Positions 12,371-24,470 of a stretch of DNA of 64,000 nucleotides are shown piece after piece. The notes beneath the pieces are model-generated. The model ran no database searches, had not been told where the DNA came from, and saw nothing but the letters and a program-made list of their open reading frames with translations. The number at the start of each line of letters is the position of its first letter. Within the stretch, counting starts at the first letter, position 1. Position numbers and translations under genes: made by a program. The stretch is from positions 90,528,977 through 90,592,976 of the forward strand of contig CM057226.1 of the NCBI GenBank assembly GCA_029891385.1. The letters are read 5' to 3'. This stretch comes from Erythroxylum novogranatense. Lineage: Eukaryota; Streptophyta; Magnoliopsida; Malpighiales; Erythroxylaceae.

Positions 12371-12900
12371 TCTGAGCGAAGAGAAGGGTCGAAGGAGTAT
12401 GTTAGGATTTCGTTGCTCGTCTGCTATCTTATAGCTCGTCCGTAAGACAGCTCGTGAGGTGGTCAATCGGTCGAATATTGGCATTGTAACTCGTTCATGG
12501 GGCATCTCGGGTAGACCTGATCGGTCGGATGTCGACTGGTTATGCGTGACTGCTCGTACTGGGATCGGTCGATTGAGTGCTCCAACCGATTGGCATCGGT
12601 ACTTTTTGCCCTTTAGCTCGCGCTAAAGCAGATCAGGTGGTCATCATTGGTGAGCGCGTGAAAGTACTTGAAACATTTATTGCTTGACGGTGCGTGCCCT
12701 CTAACAGCTTTTCAGAATCTGAAACGTATCGTCCTTGTAACCATTGTGCAGTTGTCCCGTACGTCCTTTCAACTGTTGCGCCACTCCGAATTTCGAACAA
12801 CCCTAATTCTCCTTGGCTCAGATTATGCCGCGTGTCCAAGCATAGCTTGGATTTTCTACATGTGTCACGTTTTGACTGGATCGCAATTTGAACGTTTCCT

Positions 12901-12907
12901 TATAAAT
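12901..12907 (+). promoter_or_regulatory. TATA box for the antisense ORF of the Tat element
   Basis: TATAAAT lies about 215 bp before the ATG at 13119 and is followed by a pyrimidine-rich stretch resembling a plant 5' leader. It faces opposite to the retrotransposon's own transcription, so it would serve only the antisense ORF. Predicted from sequence only. Confidence 0.5.
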
Positions 12908-13118
12908 GTTCTGGATCGACAAACTGTTTGGTTTTCTTCACGTTTGTTTCGTTCTTGCTTCTACTTTGCTTTCATTTGCTCTTTCTTGCTCTCAGTTCCC
13001 GGAAATTTCCTTCAACCGTCGTTCGATTTCCCCTTCTCCATTCACTAAATAGGTACGCCCCTTTTCTTCATCTCCTCCTCTAAAGTTTTTCTTTTCAAAA
13101 GTTCTCTTCTTGGTAAGC

Positions 13119-15296
13119 ATGTCAACGGCCAGTTCTAGAAGTATGGTAGAAGGTGTTGAAGAAATATCAACGAGAGAAAGGAAGGATGGGTTGGTTGTGG
13201 AGGCGCCGTCGAGGAATGAATCGACGATGACCGTGGGAGAGTTGAATCGGTCAATACTTAGATATAACATCCCTCTGTCCTGGGGACCCCGGCTGGCCCT
13301 GGGGAACGAGCGAATCCACAACAACTCGAGTGGATATTTCGTCGTTTCTGATAGTTTTTTCTCGGTTGGTGGCATGAGGCTTCCATATGCCCCGATAGTC
13401 GACGAGGTGTGCACGGCCTACCAGCTGATGCCGAGCTAAATTCCTCCGAATAGCTGGAGGTTTGTTAATGGTCTAGCGTTGCTGTGCCATCAATTCGGTC
13501 ATCCGCCCTCTGTTGACATTTTGCGTCACTTTTTGAGGTTGAGTCAGAGTCCGAGCTCTGGTGCCGAGGTCCCCTCTCTGCAGTATAGAGACGCCCGATA
13601 TCGCCCAGCCGGTACAGCCTCGAAAGTCTCTTCTTGGCGGACGAAGTACTTCTTCGTGAAAGCCCCAGGATCTTCCTGCGAGTCTCGACCATGGACGTAT
13701 CCCTTAGTCGAGCAGTGGAATGACATGTCGAGCGTGTCTCTTAGTAGGGAGGAGTGGAGAGTGATCGGTCGCATAAAGGAGCTCGGCCGATATGATTTCG
13801 CTCGGCTCATTGCCGGGTATTACGGAGGGGTCTCGACCAATTCCTTTTTACTCGTCCCTCCGCCACAGATTAGCGGGCTAGGAGAGAAGACCGCCCCGTC
13901 TGGCTGGGCCCTCGTGGTCAAATTACTTAATGCATTTTTGATTGTTGGTTTCTTTTTCTGACTTATTTTGTTGCTGTGCAGCCATGGTGAGGATAGAAGA
14001 TTTCTCCGGGCCTTCCCAATCCTCTAAATCCAGGAGGCTGGCCGGTCAGGGGAAAAAGAGGCAAGAGGCGGAGACTAGCGAAGGCGTCACTCTACCAGTG
14101 GAGCTAGGCCATCCCATAGCGTCGTCGGCCCCCCCGCCTGTTGAAGGTCGTTCTGTCGTGTCGGCGTCGTTGCCGATCGTACCAACTGGCACGGGCCGAG
14201 CGGTTTTGGTTGAGGAGGAGGAGGAGGAAATAGAGCCTCCTCTTAAGAGGAAGAGATTGAGGAAGCTTGGTGATCTACCGTCCGGCTCGCCAAGTCGTAT
14301 GCCGAAAGAGAAGGAGAAGAAAGGCAAGGGAAGGGCGAAGCGACTAATGCTGGCGGTGGGAGTCCGCAATCAAGCCGTATCACGCCTCGATCGGGGCCTC
14401 AAGTGTCCCGCCATATTGCCGAGAGGATTGTTCCTCCGTGGATGAGCGGACCATGGATGGAAGAGTAACTGGAGTTGGGGTCTCAGTTCATTCGCAGCAG
14501 ATACTCTGGTGATGATGTCCTTGAGGTGGTGCAGCGTCTGGAGGCTCTGGACCGGGAAGTCCAGGACCTCCACGAGCAGATGAAGGCTGTGAAGGACGAG
14601 CTTTCAGGGGTGAAAGAGGAGAGAGACCTCTTACGGGCTCAGAACTCTTCCTTGGAGGAGGAGAAGAAATCTCGGGAGGAAGTAATGAGTGCTTTGAAGG
14701 CTCAACTTGCTACGGGGGAGGAGAAGATCAGGGCGATAGCAGCAAAGGGCGAGCTGGTCAAGGTGTGTGAGGTCCTGGAGGGGAAAATGGAGTCGGAGAG
14801 GAAGCTTAAAGAAAAGTTCCTCCAAGACTATCATGCAGCGGTGGAAGACAAGCACAGGACTGAGGATGTGTTGAGGGAGTTGCGATGCTCCGTTAAGAGG
14901 CAAAGAATCGAGGCGATCAAACGGTGGAAGAGAAGAAATCTGAATGCGGAATGCCTAGAGCTCGCCTGCGATGTAACCCTTTCGGTCCTGAAGAGGTGCC
15001 ATGAGATTCACTTTCCCGATAGGTCAGAGCGGCCTTCATTTGAAGATTATGTCGAGCCGCTACTTCCTGCTCTTGGCCTTTCGTTGGAGGGAATCAAGGA
15101 GAGGGTCGTGGGGGAGCGGACAGTTGTTCCGGACGAGGAGCTGGATCTTAGCTCTGAAGAGGAAGAGCTTCCTCATGAGGATATCCCTCCGGTTGCTCCC
15201 TCGGACCCTACTCCTACCTTGATTGTCCCGTCAACTTCTGAGGCTTCTCCTGTGCATCTGCCGACTTTCGAAGCTTCTCCTTCTGCTGAATTTTAG
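13119..15296 (+). pseudogene. Antisense ORF (aORF) of the Tat element, Transposase_28-type N-domain plus coiled coil
   Basis: It lies on the strand opposite to gag-pol, between pol and the 3' LTR. The first part (13119 to about 13916) carries the block LPYAPIVDEVCTAYQLMPS...NSWRFVNGLALLCHQFG typical of the plant domain described as 'putative gypsy type transposon' (Transposase_28, PF04195). One stop (TAA at 13437-13439) interrupts it; the frame then resumes. A likely 65-bp intron (GT at 13917, AG at 13980-13981) separates it from a basic, low-complexity part beginning MVRIEDFSG, with EEEEEE and KRKRLRK runs. A frameshift near 14340 and a stop near 14467 precede a 270-residue section with a long heptad coiled coil (QRLEALDREVQDLHEQMKA) and an acidic, Ser/Pro-rich end. 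Function is unknown. Frames across the intron do not match in the present copy. Confidence 0.75.
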
Positions 15297-15462
15297 AGCT
15301 CACCTGGTCGGCCTTGTGACCAGGACATATTCGGAGGAATGAAATCTTTATTTTTGTCCTTCATTTTTTCGAAGTCATTTTTCGTGTTTATGTCCTTTAT
15401 TTTCGATGTATAGTGGGATTTGATGAAGTTGCTCATGGTCGACCAGCATCGAGGTCGACTTA

Positions 15463-15675
15463 TAGTCGAGGCCGAGCCGAGGTCCTAAGGATCTTGTCTT
15501 GATGACCGATCGATCATAGTCGATCTGTGTCGAGGCCGAGCGATGGTCCCAAGGATCTTGTGTTGGCGACCGACCGACCGTAGTCGATCTATGTCGAGGC
15601 CGAGCGATGGTCCCAATGATCTTGTCTTGGTGACTGACCAACCGTAGTCGATCTATGTCGAGGCCGAGCGATGGC
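15463..15675. repeat. 64-bp tandem repeat, about 3.3 units, in the Tat 3' non-coding region
   Basis: Units share GTCGATCT(G/A)TGTCGAGGCC followed by GAGCGATGGTCCCAA and GGATCTTGT, and recur with a 64-bp spacing. The first unit is the most diverged. The array lies between the end of the antisense ORF and the end of pol, the hypervariable region where Tat-group elements are known to carry tandem repeats. Confidence 0.8.
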
Positions 15676-15864
15676 TGATGTGATTTTCCGCGCTTTGCCA
15701 AATATAATGAAATTTTTTCTTGCCAAGAAATCCGAAAATCCCTTTATTAAAGATAATGAGGGCGTGGGCCGTTAAAAAACCTGTCTGGTAGGGACAGGAA
15801 AAAGGTACCCACATGTTTTGTACAAAAATAGTAATGAATAAACATTAAATAAAATAAAACTTAT

Positions 15865-18800
15865 CTACTGGTAGAACGTCTTTAGGTTTCGAGAGTTCCA
15901 TGGCCTCGGCATAATTTTTCAATTCGCATCGCGTAGGATGTAAGAGTCATGCCCGGCTTGCTTAACCACCTGATAGGGTCCTTCCCACGCCTGTCCGAGC
16001 TTTCCAAGGTGTTTCCCAGCCGCCTCGACTTTTCGCAGGACGTACCCCCCAACCTTTACGTCGCTCGGCTTTGCTCTCCAGTTGTAGAACTTCGTGGCTT
16101 TTTACCTGACGGCTTTCGAACGAACGGCTGCCCTATTCCTGTCTTCACTAAGAAGTACGAGTTCTGCTCGGCGGGCTTCATTATTCCGCTCTTCTTCGTA
16201 GCTTGACACCCTTTGGTTATGCAACACCACTTCTACTGGAACTAGGGCCTCTGCCCCGAAGGTCATTCTGAAAGGGGTTTCTCCTGTGGCTCCGTTTGGT
16301 GTGGTTTTATATGCCCACAACACTTCATTCAGTTCTTCCACCCAAGTCTTTCGGCCGTCTAGGCGCTTCTTGAGAGCGCTCATTATCTTTTTGTTGGTGT
16401 TCTCTGCGAGACCGTTGCTTTGGGGATGAGCTACTGAGGTCAACTGCAGCCTTATCTTTAGTCGATCACAGAAATCTCTAAACTTCTCGTTATCGAATTG
16501 TCGGCCATTATCCGTAACCAGCACCATAGGCATCCCGAAGCGACATAGTATATTTTTCTTCACGAAGTTTTCCACCTTCTACTCGGTGATTGTAGCGACC
16601 GCTTTTGCTTCTACCCATTTAGTGAAGTACTCCACTACCATTACCAGGAACTTTTTATGTCCAGCACCGAGAAGGAAAGGACCCAGTATATCTATTCCCC
16701 ATTGAGCAAAGGGGATAGGATGACTTACGATTTGCATCCTCTCAGTTGGCTGGTGAGATAGGCTACTGTTTTTCTGGCAAGCCTCACATCGGTCGACCTT
16801 CTCCTGACAATCTTTCCTCATTGTCGGCCAATAGTACCCCTGTCTGATCAGCCTATGAGCCAACATTCTGCCTCCTACATGGTTTCCACACATTCCTTCG
16901 TGGACTTCAGCCATTGCTTGTTCTGCCTCTTCTTCGCTCAAGCATCGCAGCAGTGGCCAATCATAAGATCGCTTGTATAGGGTGCCATTAACGATCGCAT
17001 ACTCGGCTGCCTTTATTCTCAGTTTCTTGGCCTCCGAGTTCTTTTCTGGTTGTGTTCCCTCTAGGAGATATCGTCTGATCGGCTCCATCCAGCTCGATCA
17101 ATCGGTATTTACATCGAGAACTTCCTTGGCTTTTTGAATGCTAGGGCGATCTAGTCGTTCGACTAGAACTTTATTTTTGGCGTCTCAATCGAAGGCCATT
17201 TTGGAGAGCACATCCGCTTTAGCATTTTGAACTCGTTCTATCCTGCTGATCGAGTACTGCTCGAAATCACTTAACTCCTGCTTTACTAGCTCCAGGTACT
17301 CGATCATGTTGTTCCCCTTGGCTTCCTACTGTCCAGTGACTTGGCCGACCACTACTTGGCCATCGCTATATATCTTCAGATGCTTTACCTCCATTTTCTT
17401 AGCCAGTTGGAGACCGGCTATCAGAGCTTCATATTCTGCCTCGTTATTGGAGGCTTTGAGTTCAAGTCGAAGAGCGTATTCCACCTTCTCTTCCATATGC
17501 GGGTTGATCAATACCACTCCTACTCCGCATCCTTCAGCGTTGGACGACCCGTCAACGAACAAACTCCAGGCAGGTAATTGCTCACCCTGCGAGCTGGGTT
17601 GGCTCATCTTTGCGATAAAGTCTGCCAACACCTGTGCCTTAATCGTCGTCTGGGGCTTATATTTTATGTCGAACTCCCCCATCTCTACCGCCCATTTTAT
17701 TAACCGCCCGGAGGTCTCAGGTTTTTGGAGGCATTGCCTGAGAGGTTGATCGATCCATACCTCAATGGTATGACTTTGAAAATACGGTCTCAGTTTCTGC
17801 GCTGCAGTTATCAAGGAAAGAGCTAGCTTTTCTATAGGTGCTTATCGTGTTTCTGGCCCACTCAGTACCTTGCTGACGTAATAGATCAAAAATTGCTCCT
17901 TATCCTCTGATCGAACCAGAATCGCGCTGATTGTCCCCTCTGTGACCGCCAGATAGATAATCAAGGTTTCTCCCTCAACGGGGCTCTGTAGGACAGGTGG
18001 GCTTGTCAGATACTGCTTTAAGTGTTGGAAAGCTCTTTCGCACTCCTCTGGCCACTGGAACTGGGTTACATCCGCTTTCCTTAAAATTTTGAAAAATGAC
18101 AGGCACTTGTCCCCCAATTTGGAAAGGAATCTGCTCAGGGAGACTATCCGACCAGTCAGTATCTGTACTTCTTTCAAGCATCGTGGCGAAGGCATTTGGA
18201 CGATGGCTTCGATCTTCTCTGGATTAGCTTCAATCCCCCGTTGAGTGATCATGAATCCCAGGAATTTTTCGGATGCCACACCAAAGACGCACTTTTTCGG
18301 GTTCAGCTTCATCTGAAATTTGTCAAGGGTCTGGAAGACTTCTTTTAGGTCTCCCACGTGCTCGGTAGCCGTCTTACTTTTAACCACCATATCATCTACA
18401 TAAGCTTCAACAAATCGACCGATCTATTTTTTGAAGACCTCCATGACGAGCCACTAATAAGTGGCCCCCGCATTCTTCAGGTCGAACGACATTACTTGGT
18501 AACAATATGTGCCCTGGTCGGTTATGAAGGCAGTCTTCTCTTCGTCTTCGAGGCTCATCTGAATTTGATGGTAGCCCGAGAAAGTATCCAAGAAGCTGAG
18601 AAGTTCATGTCCGGAGGTGGAGTCTACTAACTGGTCGATCTTGGGTAGGGGGAAACTGTCCTTTGGACATGCCTTGTTTAGGTCGGTGAAGTCGATGCAC
18701 ATTCTCCACTTCCCGTTCTTCTTCTTCACCAATACCACATTGGCGAGCTATTTGGGGTATTTGACTTCTCGGATGAACCCGGCTCCGAGTAGTTTCTCTA

Positions 18801-19579
18801 TTTCTTTCTCGATCACCTCCTGTCGCTCCTTGCAGTGCTATCGCTTCTTTTGCCTAACTAGCTTGTAATCTTGTCGAATATCAAGGGAGTGCGAGGCGAC
18901 CGATCGAGAAATCCCGAGTATGTCGCTCGGTACCCAAGCGAAGACTAATCTATTCTCCACCAAACAATCTGTGATTTCTTTAACTAGGTCATTCTGAAGC
19001 TCGGAACCTAGATTCGTGAATTTAGAGCGATCGGCTTCATCCAGTACGACCCGTTGCATTTCTTCGAAGGGATTCATTCTTTCTGTTTCTTCATCAGCTC
19101 TCACGTCAAGAGAGCTCGTCAATACCACCGCCCCGTCTAATGTTTTTGTTTCTGCCAAATAGCATTCTCTAGCGATTCTTTGTTGTCCTCTAACAACACC
19201 AACTCCACGGGGCGTTGGAAACTTCATCGCTTGATAATAGGTGGAGACGACCGCTCTGAGGGCATTCTGGGTAGCTCGTCCGATTATTGCATTGTATGCC
19301 CCTTGAAATTTCACAACTAGGAATTCAATGTCCCTCTCTATTTGACATGACTTTTGCCCGAACTTCACTTTTAAGTGGACCCGGGCGAAGGAGTAGACTG
19401 ATGCTCCAGTTACCCCTTTGATAGGGCCGTCAGTAGGCAACAGTCGATCCTCTGATACCTCCATCTGTTTGAAGGCATCATAATATAACAGGTCGACCGA
19501 ACTTCCCGTATCAATCATTACGCGCTTCACCTCGTTGCCGTCTATGTTCAGATTTACAACGAGCGCGTCGTCATGAGAA
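15865..19579 (-). pseudogene. pol: Tat element pol: protease, RT, RNase H, second RNase H, integrase
   Basis: In order on the minus strand: aspartic protease (MIDTGSSVDLLYYDAF, active site near 19498-19512); reverse transcriptase from about 18750, with KWRMCIDFTDLNKACPKD and the catalytic AYVDDMVVKS near 18390; an RNase H-like segment to about 17840; the extra archaeal-type RNase H of Tat elements (LFVDGSS, NNEAEYEAL, KIYSDGQVVVGQ) at about 17640-17330; and integrase from 17088, with the HHCC zinc motif (CEACQK), first Asp in QWGIDILGP, second in VTDNGRQFD and Glu in NGLAEN. It ends at a TAG at 15865-15867 after a PWNSRNLKTFYQ tail. At least eight in-frame stops (for example before LANVVLVKK, before APIEKLAL and after AVATITE) abolish function. 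Several restore to Gln or Trp by one transition, matching methylation-driven decay. Confidence 0.9.
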
Positions 19580-21211
19580 CAACTTACACCATCAAGATCT
19601 GACTCGTCGAACGATATTATCCCATCGTTCTCCTTCTTTCTTTTGGTTGACGAGTCTTTTCCGACCTGCTTGGCATATCTTTTTCTTCCTTTAGTAGTGG
19701 ATCCGCCCGCTGCATTTTCACCATATATCATGTTGATGACCCTCACCGATCGGTCATCTTGTTGCCCAATGTTTCTATCGTCTCTTGCCCTGGATCGTCC
19801 TCTCTCTTCCCGTCGATCGCCTGTATTCGAATTCTGCCTTACACCATCATTTCTATCATTCCGCCTCCAATTTTGTCGTCTGGTGTTGGGTCGACCGCTT
19901 TTATGCTCGTTATCTTGGTCGGCATTTTGCTCGTGTTTCACAAATCGGCCTAACCTTCCCCTTTGTATGAGGAATTCGATTTCTCTTTTCAATTGCCAGC
20001 AATCTTCCGTGTCATGACCGACGTCTTTGTGAAAACGGCAATATAAATTGGGGTTCCTATCCTTGGAGGGAGTCTTCATCTTATCGGGTTCTCGGATAGT
20101 TTCCCCATCCGCTCTCATGGCCGCCAGTACTTCTGCATATCGCCTGTTGAGCGGGGTGAACTCCTGTCGATATCCCTGTTGATCGGTTGGCTTTCTCCAG
20201 CTCGATTGGCCTTTTTGTTGCTTGTGCGAACCACTCGCTCTGTCATTTGGCGAGCGATCATCCGTCCGACGCCTTGTATTTTTCAGCACTTCTTCAAGCT
20301 GAATGTACCTATCCACCCTGTTTCTTATTTCCTGAAAGGATCGGGGTTGATCGAGGGCTAACGACTTTTTGAACTCTTTATCCCTCGTGTTGTTCATAAG
20401 CGCTGCTAACATTGACGAGCAAGTGAGGTCGGGGACCTCGATCGCTTCATTATTGAACCGAGTGATGAACTCTCGCAAGCTTTCGTTCCTTCCTTGGGTC
20501 AATTGCATCACCTCCAAAGCTGTCTTCTGTGGCCGTTTACTGGTGGCGAACTAGTTCAGGAATAATAACTTGAAATCTTCAAAACATGTGATACAGCTCG
20601 GGGGCAAGCTATTAAACCATCGCCGAGCTCCCTCTTGGAAGGCCGTACAGAAAGCCTTACACTGAATAGCTTCCGGAACGCAATGTAGGTTCATCATGGA
20701 CTGGAAGTGCTGTAGGTAGTCTAGGGGGTCGGTCTTTCCAGTATATTTTTCAGGCGTCGGTATTTTGGTGCGGCACGGAGGGAGGCCCAAGATTCTGAGT
20801 AAAGGGAGAGTCAGATCTTGTCTTGCGTCGGGTGAAGCTCATGGCTGCATTAATCCGATCGTCCACGATTTTCTCTAGGGCTTCAGCAGGAGGGCGATCG
20901 GTTGTTATACTAATCGTCCGTGCGGACGTCTGTTGTTGTGCCGGTTGAGATTGTAAGATCTGACGAATCAACAGATCAGCCGCTTCCTCAATCTGTTTTC
21001 GAGTAAGGGTGATGTGCGCAGGCGCAAGAGGATCTGCATCAGAGAGGTGCTGGAGATTCGGGCGCATGTTGGTTCCAGCGTTATCCTCCAAGGCTGCGTT
21101 CTGTTCTTCTTGTTCTGGATTTTGAGGTTGCGGTTGATTGTCCGGGTTGGAAGACTGCGTGCAGGAAGCATGGTGTGCTGGTTGCAGGGTAGCAGGGAGC
21201 TACAAACCCAT
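19580..21211 (-). pseudogene. gag: Tat element gag
   Basis: The probable start is the ATG at 21209-21211, but codon 4 is already TAG. A Gln/Pro-rich N-terminus leads to the capsid-type gag domain (PEKYTGKTDPLDYLQHFQ, RWFNSLPPSCI, LREFITRFNNEA), broken by a frameshift near 20770 and by a TAG near 20551. A single modified zinc knuckle CRFHKDVGHDTEDC lies at about 19999-20040, followed by an Arg/Asp-rich linker. The protein would package element RNA. It continues in one frame into the protease, as usual for this group. Confidence 0.85.
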
Positions 21212-21302
21212 CCGTTGTAACGCCAGAGTTGAGACAACGGCTACATCAGATTAGCCGCCCTACCGACCGATTGCGTGTTTACGGGCGTGGTGCTCGATGT
21301 CG

Positions 21303-21322
21303 GGCCCACGGTGGCGCCTAAT
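21303..21322 (-). other. Primer-binding site region of the Tat element
   Basis: Immediately after the 5' LTR the minus strand reads ATTAGGCGCCACCGTGGG, a GGCGCC-type primer-binding site as seen in related plant gypsy elements. The exact tRNA cannot be assigned by eye. Confidence 0.6.
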
Positions 21323-21749
21323 TGGTTCTGCCGGATTCGCGAATCGAACGTTTGTTGGATCCATGGAGTTGGTTGGTTTTTGCAAGAGCTTCAGCTTGAG
21401 GGTTCCTGCAAAACAAGGAAGGCACGTCGGGGGTTGTTTCCCGATAAGCCCGTCCGACGCTCAAGTCAGTCTTTTTGGTGAAGGTGAGATTGCGGTATGC
21501 AGAGGAAACTAGGTTTATGATTACGTACCTCTGTTATGACAAAGTTGTACCTTATGTACGAAGTAATAACTAGGTTTAAGTCTTTACGTGTTTGCATGGG
21601 AGACTTTCACCTACGGATGGGCCAAGGAGGGCGTGGGCTGGACCTAGGATTGACATAGCCGATAGGTATAAGACTGATCGTTGAAGATTGGACCGATCGG
21701 CCCACGGGTCATTATAACTGGATGCGGATCAGCACGACCGACCCGACCA
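21323..21749 (-). repeat. 5' LTR of the Tat element
   Basis: 427 bp, paired with 11917-12350 and followed outside by the second CTATT duplication (21750-21754). Differences from its partner are mostly transitions. Confidence 0.9.
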
Positions 21750-21754
21750 CTATT

Positions 21755-22840
21755 TAAATAGTTTTTGTTAAGGAAACATCATATAGGATCACATGCTATT
21801 GACCAACATACCAGTTACGGTTGAAATACTAAACAAGATTAAATAACACGAATAGCCATACCATAGGATGTGAACAAAAGAAAATTTTATGTTTGTCAGC
21901 TTTAAGAATTGTATAAGTTTTGTTTGTCGCAAGAATTGAGCGTAAGATAGTATCAAACAAAGGATTCTAATTATGAATCACGGGTTAGACGGTTCAGATT
22001 TTCTATGCTTGTCATTCTATTTGAACCTTATTTTTGTTTTCAAATAATGCCATTTTATAAATAAAACAATATTTTTTTGGAGGTAAATAAATGATTGGAG
22101 TGGAATAACAAGTACAAAAGATATGATGCCGAGTTATACAACAGCTGCTGAATATTAGTATCCTCAATTTAAAGCTCTGGACCAGAAAGGGACGTTGAAG
22201 TTTAAGAGCATAGCAAAGGCTGTCCTTGTATGTTCAGTAAACTTATGTAGTTTTAGTCCAGGTACGTGAGACAAGAGACAAATGTAGCTGTAAAGCTACA
22301 GAAGCAGAAAGGTCCATTCATCCTAGATAACATAGCTTGGCTCAATACCTAGTATGATGAAATTGAGTGTAAAGATGTCAACTGTGAGTTGAATTTCACA
22401 TTCAAAACAGATAAAATTAACGTGGGATGTCTAAGTAAAAACGATTTATTAATATAATGTCTTAAAATTTTGGATTAAAATGTGGTATTTTATGAATATG
22501 TTCCTTCTCTAGACTTATGATACAAACCTTTTATAAAAGTAAGCTTTCCAGATCTAACAAGTAGTACTAGAGTTGATAGTTTGATCAGGGACTAGTTTAG
22601 AGATTGTAGTTAAATCCTACAGTTACCTTCCTACAAAGAAAAACAAAGAGACTTCTGATGAGCCTAAACTAATAGAGTCAAAGAATTTTTGGTGATGCCG
22701 TATATTTGAATTGTTAAGAAAAAGATAGAATTTTTGCTCAAAAAGGCCAAGTTAAATATAAAAATTTATATTTGAGGAAAAAATTGTTAAGATATCAACT
22801 GTAAACAAAATTTTTATATTAAAAAGAGATAAAATCAGTG
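21755..22840. other. Intergenic, nothing recognised
   Basis: AT-rich sequence without supported coding regions, structural RNAs or clear repeats. Confidence 0.6.
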
Positions 22841-22844
22841 TTTG

Positions 22845-24470
22845 AAATACCGTACCATACCGGTTAGTACCGGCCGGTACGTTCCGTACCGACTAAAAAT
22901 CGGTACTGGTACTTCTTAAATGAACTTTTTCAGGGACCATTTTGCAAAAAATCAAACATCAACCTAAAAAATCTTACCCCCATGACTCTCTCACTCACCT
23001 TTGCTGACTCTCCCTCTCAGATTTCATCTCTCCCTCCAATGTTCACCGTCACGACCACTCATCGCCACCAAAGCCGCTATTGCCTCTGACCACCGCTATC
23101 GCACCCTGCTACCATGCTACCTTCGGACCTGCCAGTGAAAGAGATGAAGTTCATGCTCTACGGGAGGAGATGAAAGAAGGTAAGAGCTCAAAGAGAGATG
23201 AAAAAAAAAACATGGAGTTTTCAACGATCAAAAGTGTCGGCAGTTGCTTCCTCTCCAAAACAAGATTTAGGTTTTCACTTTTCCTTTTAGCTAAAAACAA
23301 AATAACCCTCTCTTTTTCGTATATAATCCACTTCTTGAAAAAGTGAAGTGGTCCAACCAAATACAAAAGACGAGTCTAATATATATATATATATATAAAA
23401 GGATTTTGTGAATAACCCAATCACATATATATCATACTTTTTTTTTTGTCATATGTATCAAAATTAAAGCACATGTATATGACACTTTGATTCTTTTTTT
23501 GTGTGAAATGGATAAAAACAAGGAAGGCTAATGTATCAAAAAAGCTATAAAAAGACATCATTTTGTAAATGCTGATGAAGGCTATTATTGGAATCTCCCA
23601 TACATGCTAACTATGCTACGAAGAGGATTCATATTTTGCTAAGAACCCAATTTGGTTGATGTGAGTAATTTGAATTTGGAAGATAATCTTGGATGGGAAA
23701 GCATTGACATGTTATTTGGTGCATTAAATTTGAATGATGATGATGATGAAACTCTTCTCAATGATGAGGATTTTGTACTAAATGATCAATAAATTCGGTC
23801 TTGATTCAAGCGAGTTTCCGCCCATCGATTGATCAATTTCGTGGTTTTATTTTTCCTCTTCTTTTAATTTTACTTGTATTTGATCATTGATGTTTATGTT
23901 AAATTATATGTATGTAATGTAACTGTAATATTTTTGTTTCAAGTTCAACTTCTACTTGATTGCTTGTTCGTCATCAACTCTTTTTGTATTATTTATTGTT
24001 CTTTTATCGGATGTTTTGAATCTTTTGATGTAAATATGTAATATTATTTATTATAATGATAAAATTATATTATTTTAATATTTAAAATACTTTGTATTGT
24101 TCTTAATTTTATAATTGTATGATGATGATTGTCTTTGTTTATATTAATTGTGGTTATTATTTATATGTAAAATATTTAAAATTATTGCTATTTCAAATTA
24201 ATTATCATTATTATTTATTGTTAAGATTTTTGAAAGTATGGTTGATGTAAACGAAGAACTAGTAAAGTATACTGATCTGTTGTATAATATATTAATATGG
24301 ACTATTTTGTATTTTTTTAAAATTTTAGGAATTATTTTATAAATTTAAAAAATATCCTAAAATCTGCATCTTGCATCTAATCGATATCATCTGATTTCAT
24401 TATAGAGTTTAATCGACATCGAAGTTTCGGTACGATTTTCATCGGATAAAATTAGCTAGAGATATATAAA
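22845..24470. mobile_element. Possible degenerate DNA-transposon relic (hAT-like?)
   Basis: The left end has a dense run of CCGTACC, CCGGTTAGTACCGG and CCGGCCGGTACG palindromes (22850-22915) in otherwise AT-rich DNA, the kind of repeats seen at ends of some plant DNA transposons. Near 23695-23790 an acidic tail can be read (ESIDMLFGALNLNDDDDETL, then a TAA), like the C-terminal ends of transposase-derived ORFs. TTTCGGTACGATTTTCATCGG near 24424-24444 may mark the other end. No terminal inverted repeat pair or target duplication could be confirmed, so family and limits are uncertain. Confidence 0.3.

Larger units (their letters stand above)
11917..21749 (-). mobile_element. Complete Ty3/gypsy retrotransposon, Tat lineage, inactivated
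   Basis: A 9.8 kb element with two LTRs (11917-12350 and 21323-21749, both TGGTTCTG...CCCGACCA on the plus strand) and a perfect 5-bp duplication CTATT at 11912-11916 and 21750-21754. The coding strand is minus: 5' LTR at the right, primer-binding site, gag, protease, reverse transcriptase, RNase H, a second archaeal-type RNase H, integrase, then a non-coding section with tandem repeats, an antisense ORF, polypurine tract and 3' LTR at the left. Dual RNase H plus a downstream antisense ORF mark the Tat group. The LTRs differ at roughly 25 places by eye plus one variable block, so the insertion is not recent. Many stops in the coding region are CAG-to-TAG or TGG-to-TAG, as expected for decay of methylated DNA. 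It is GC-richer than its surroundings. Confidence 0.92.

Noticed and set aside
15463..15675. CRISPR-like array
   Set aside because: The units are contiguous diverged tandem copies without spacers, in a plant retrotransposon.
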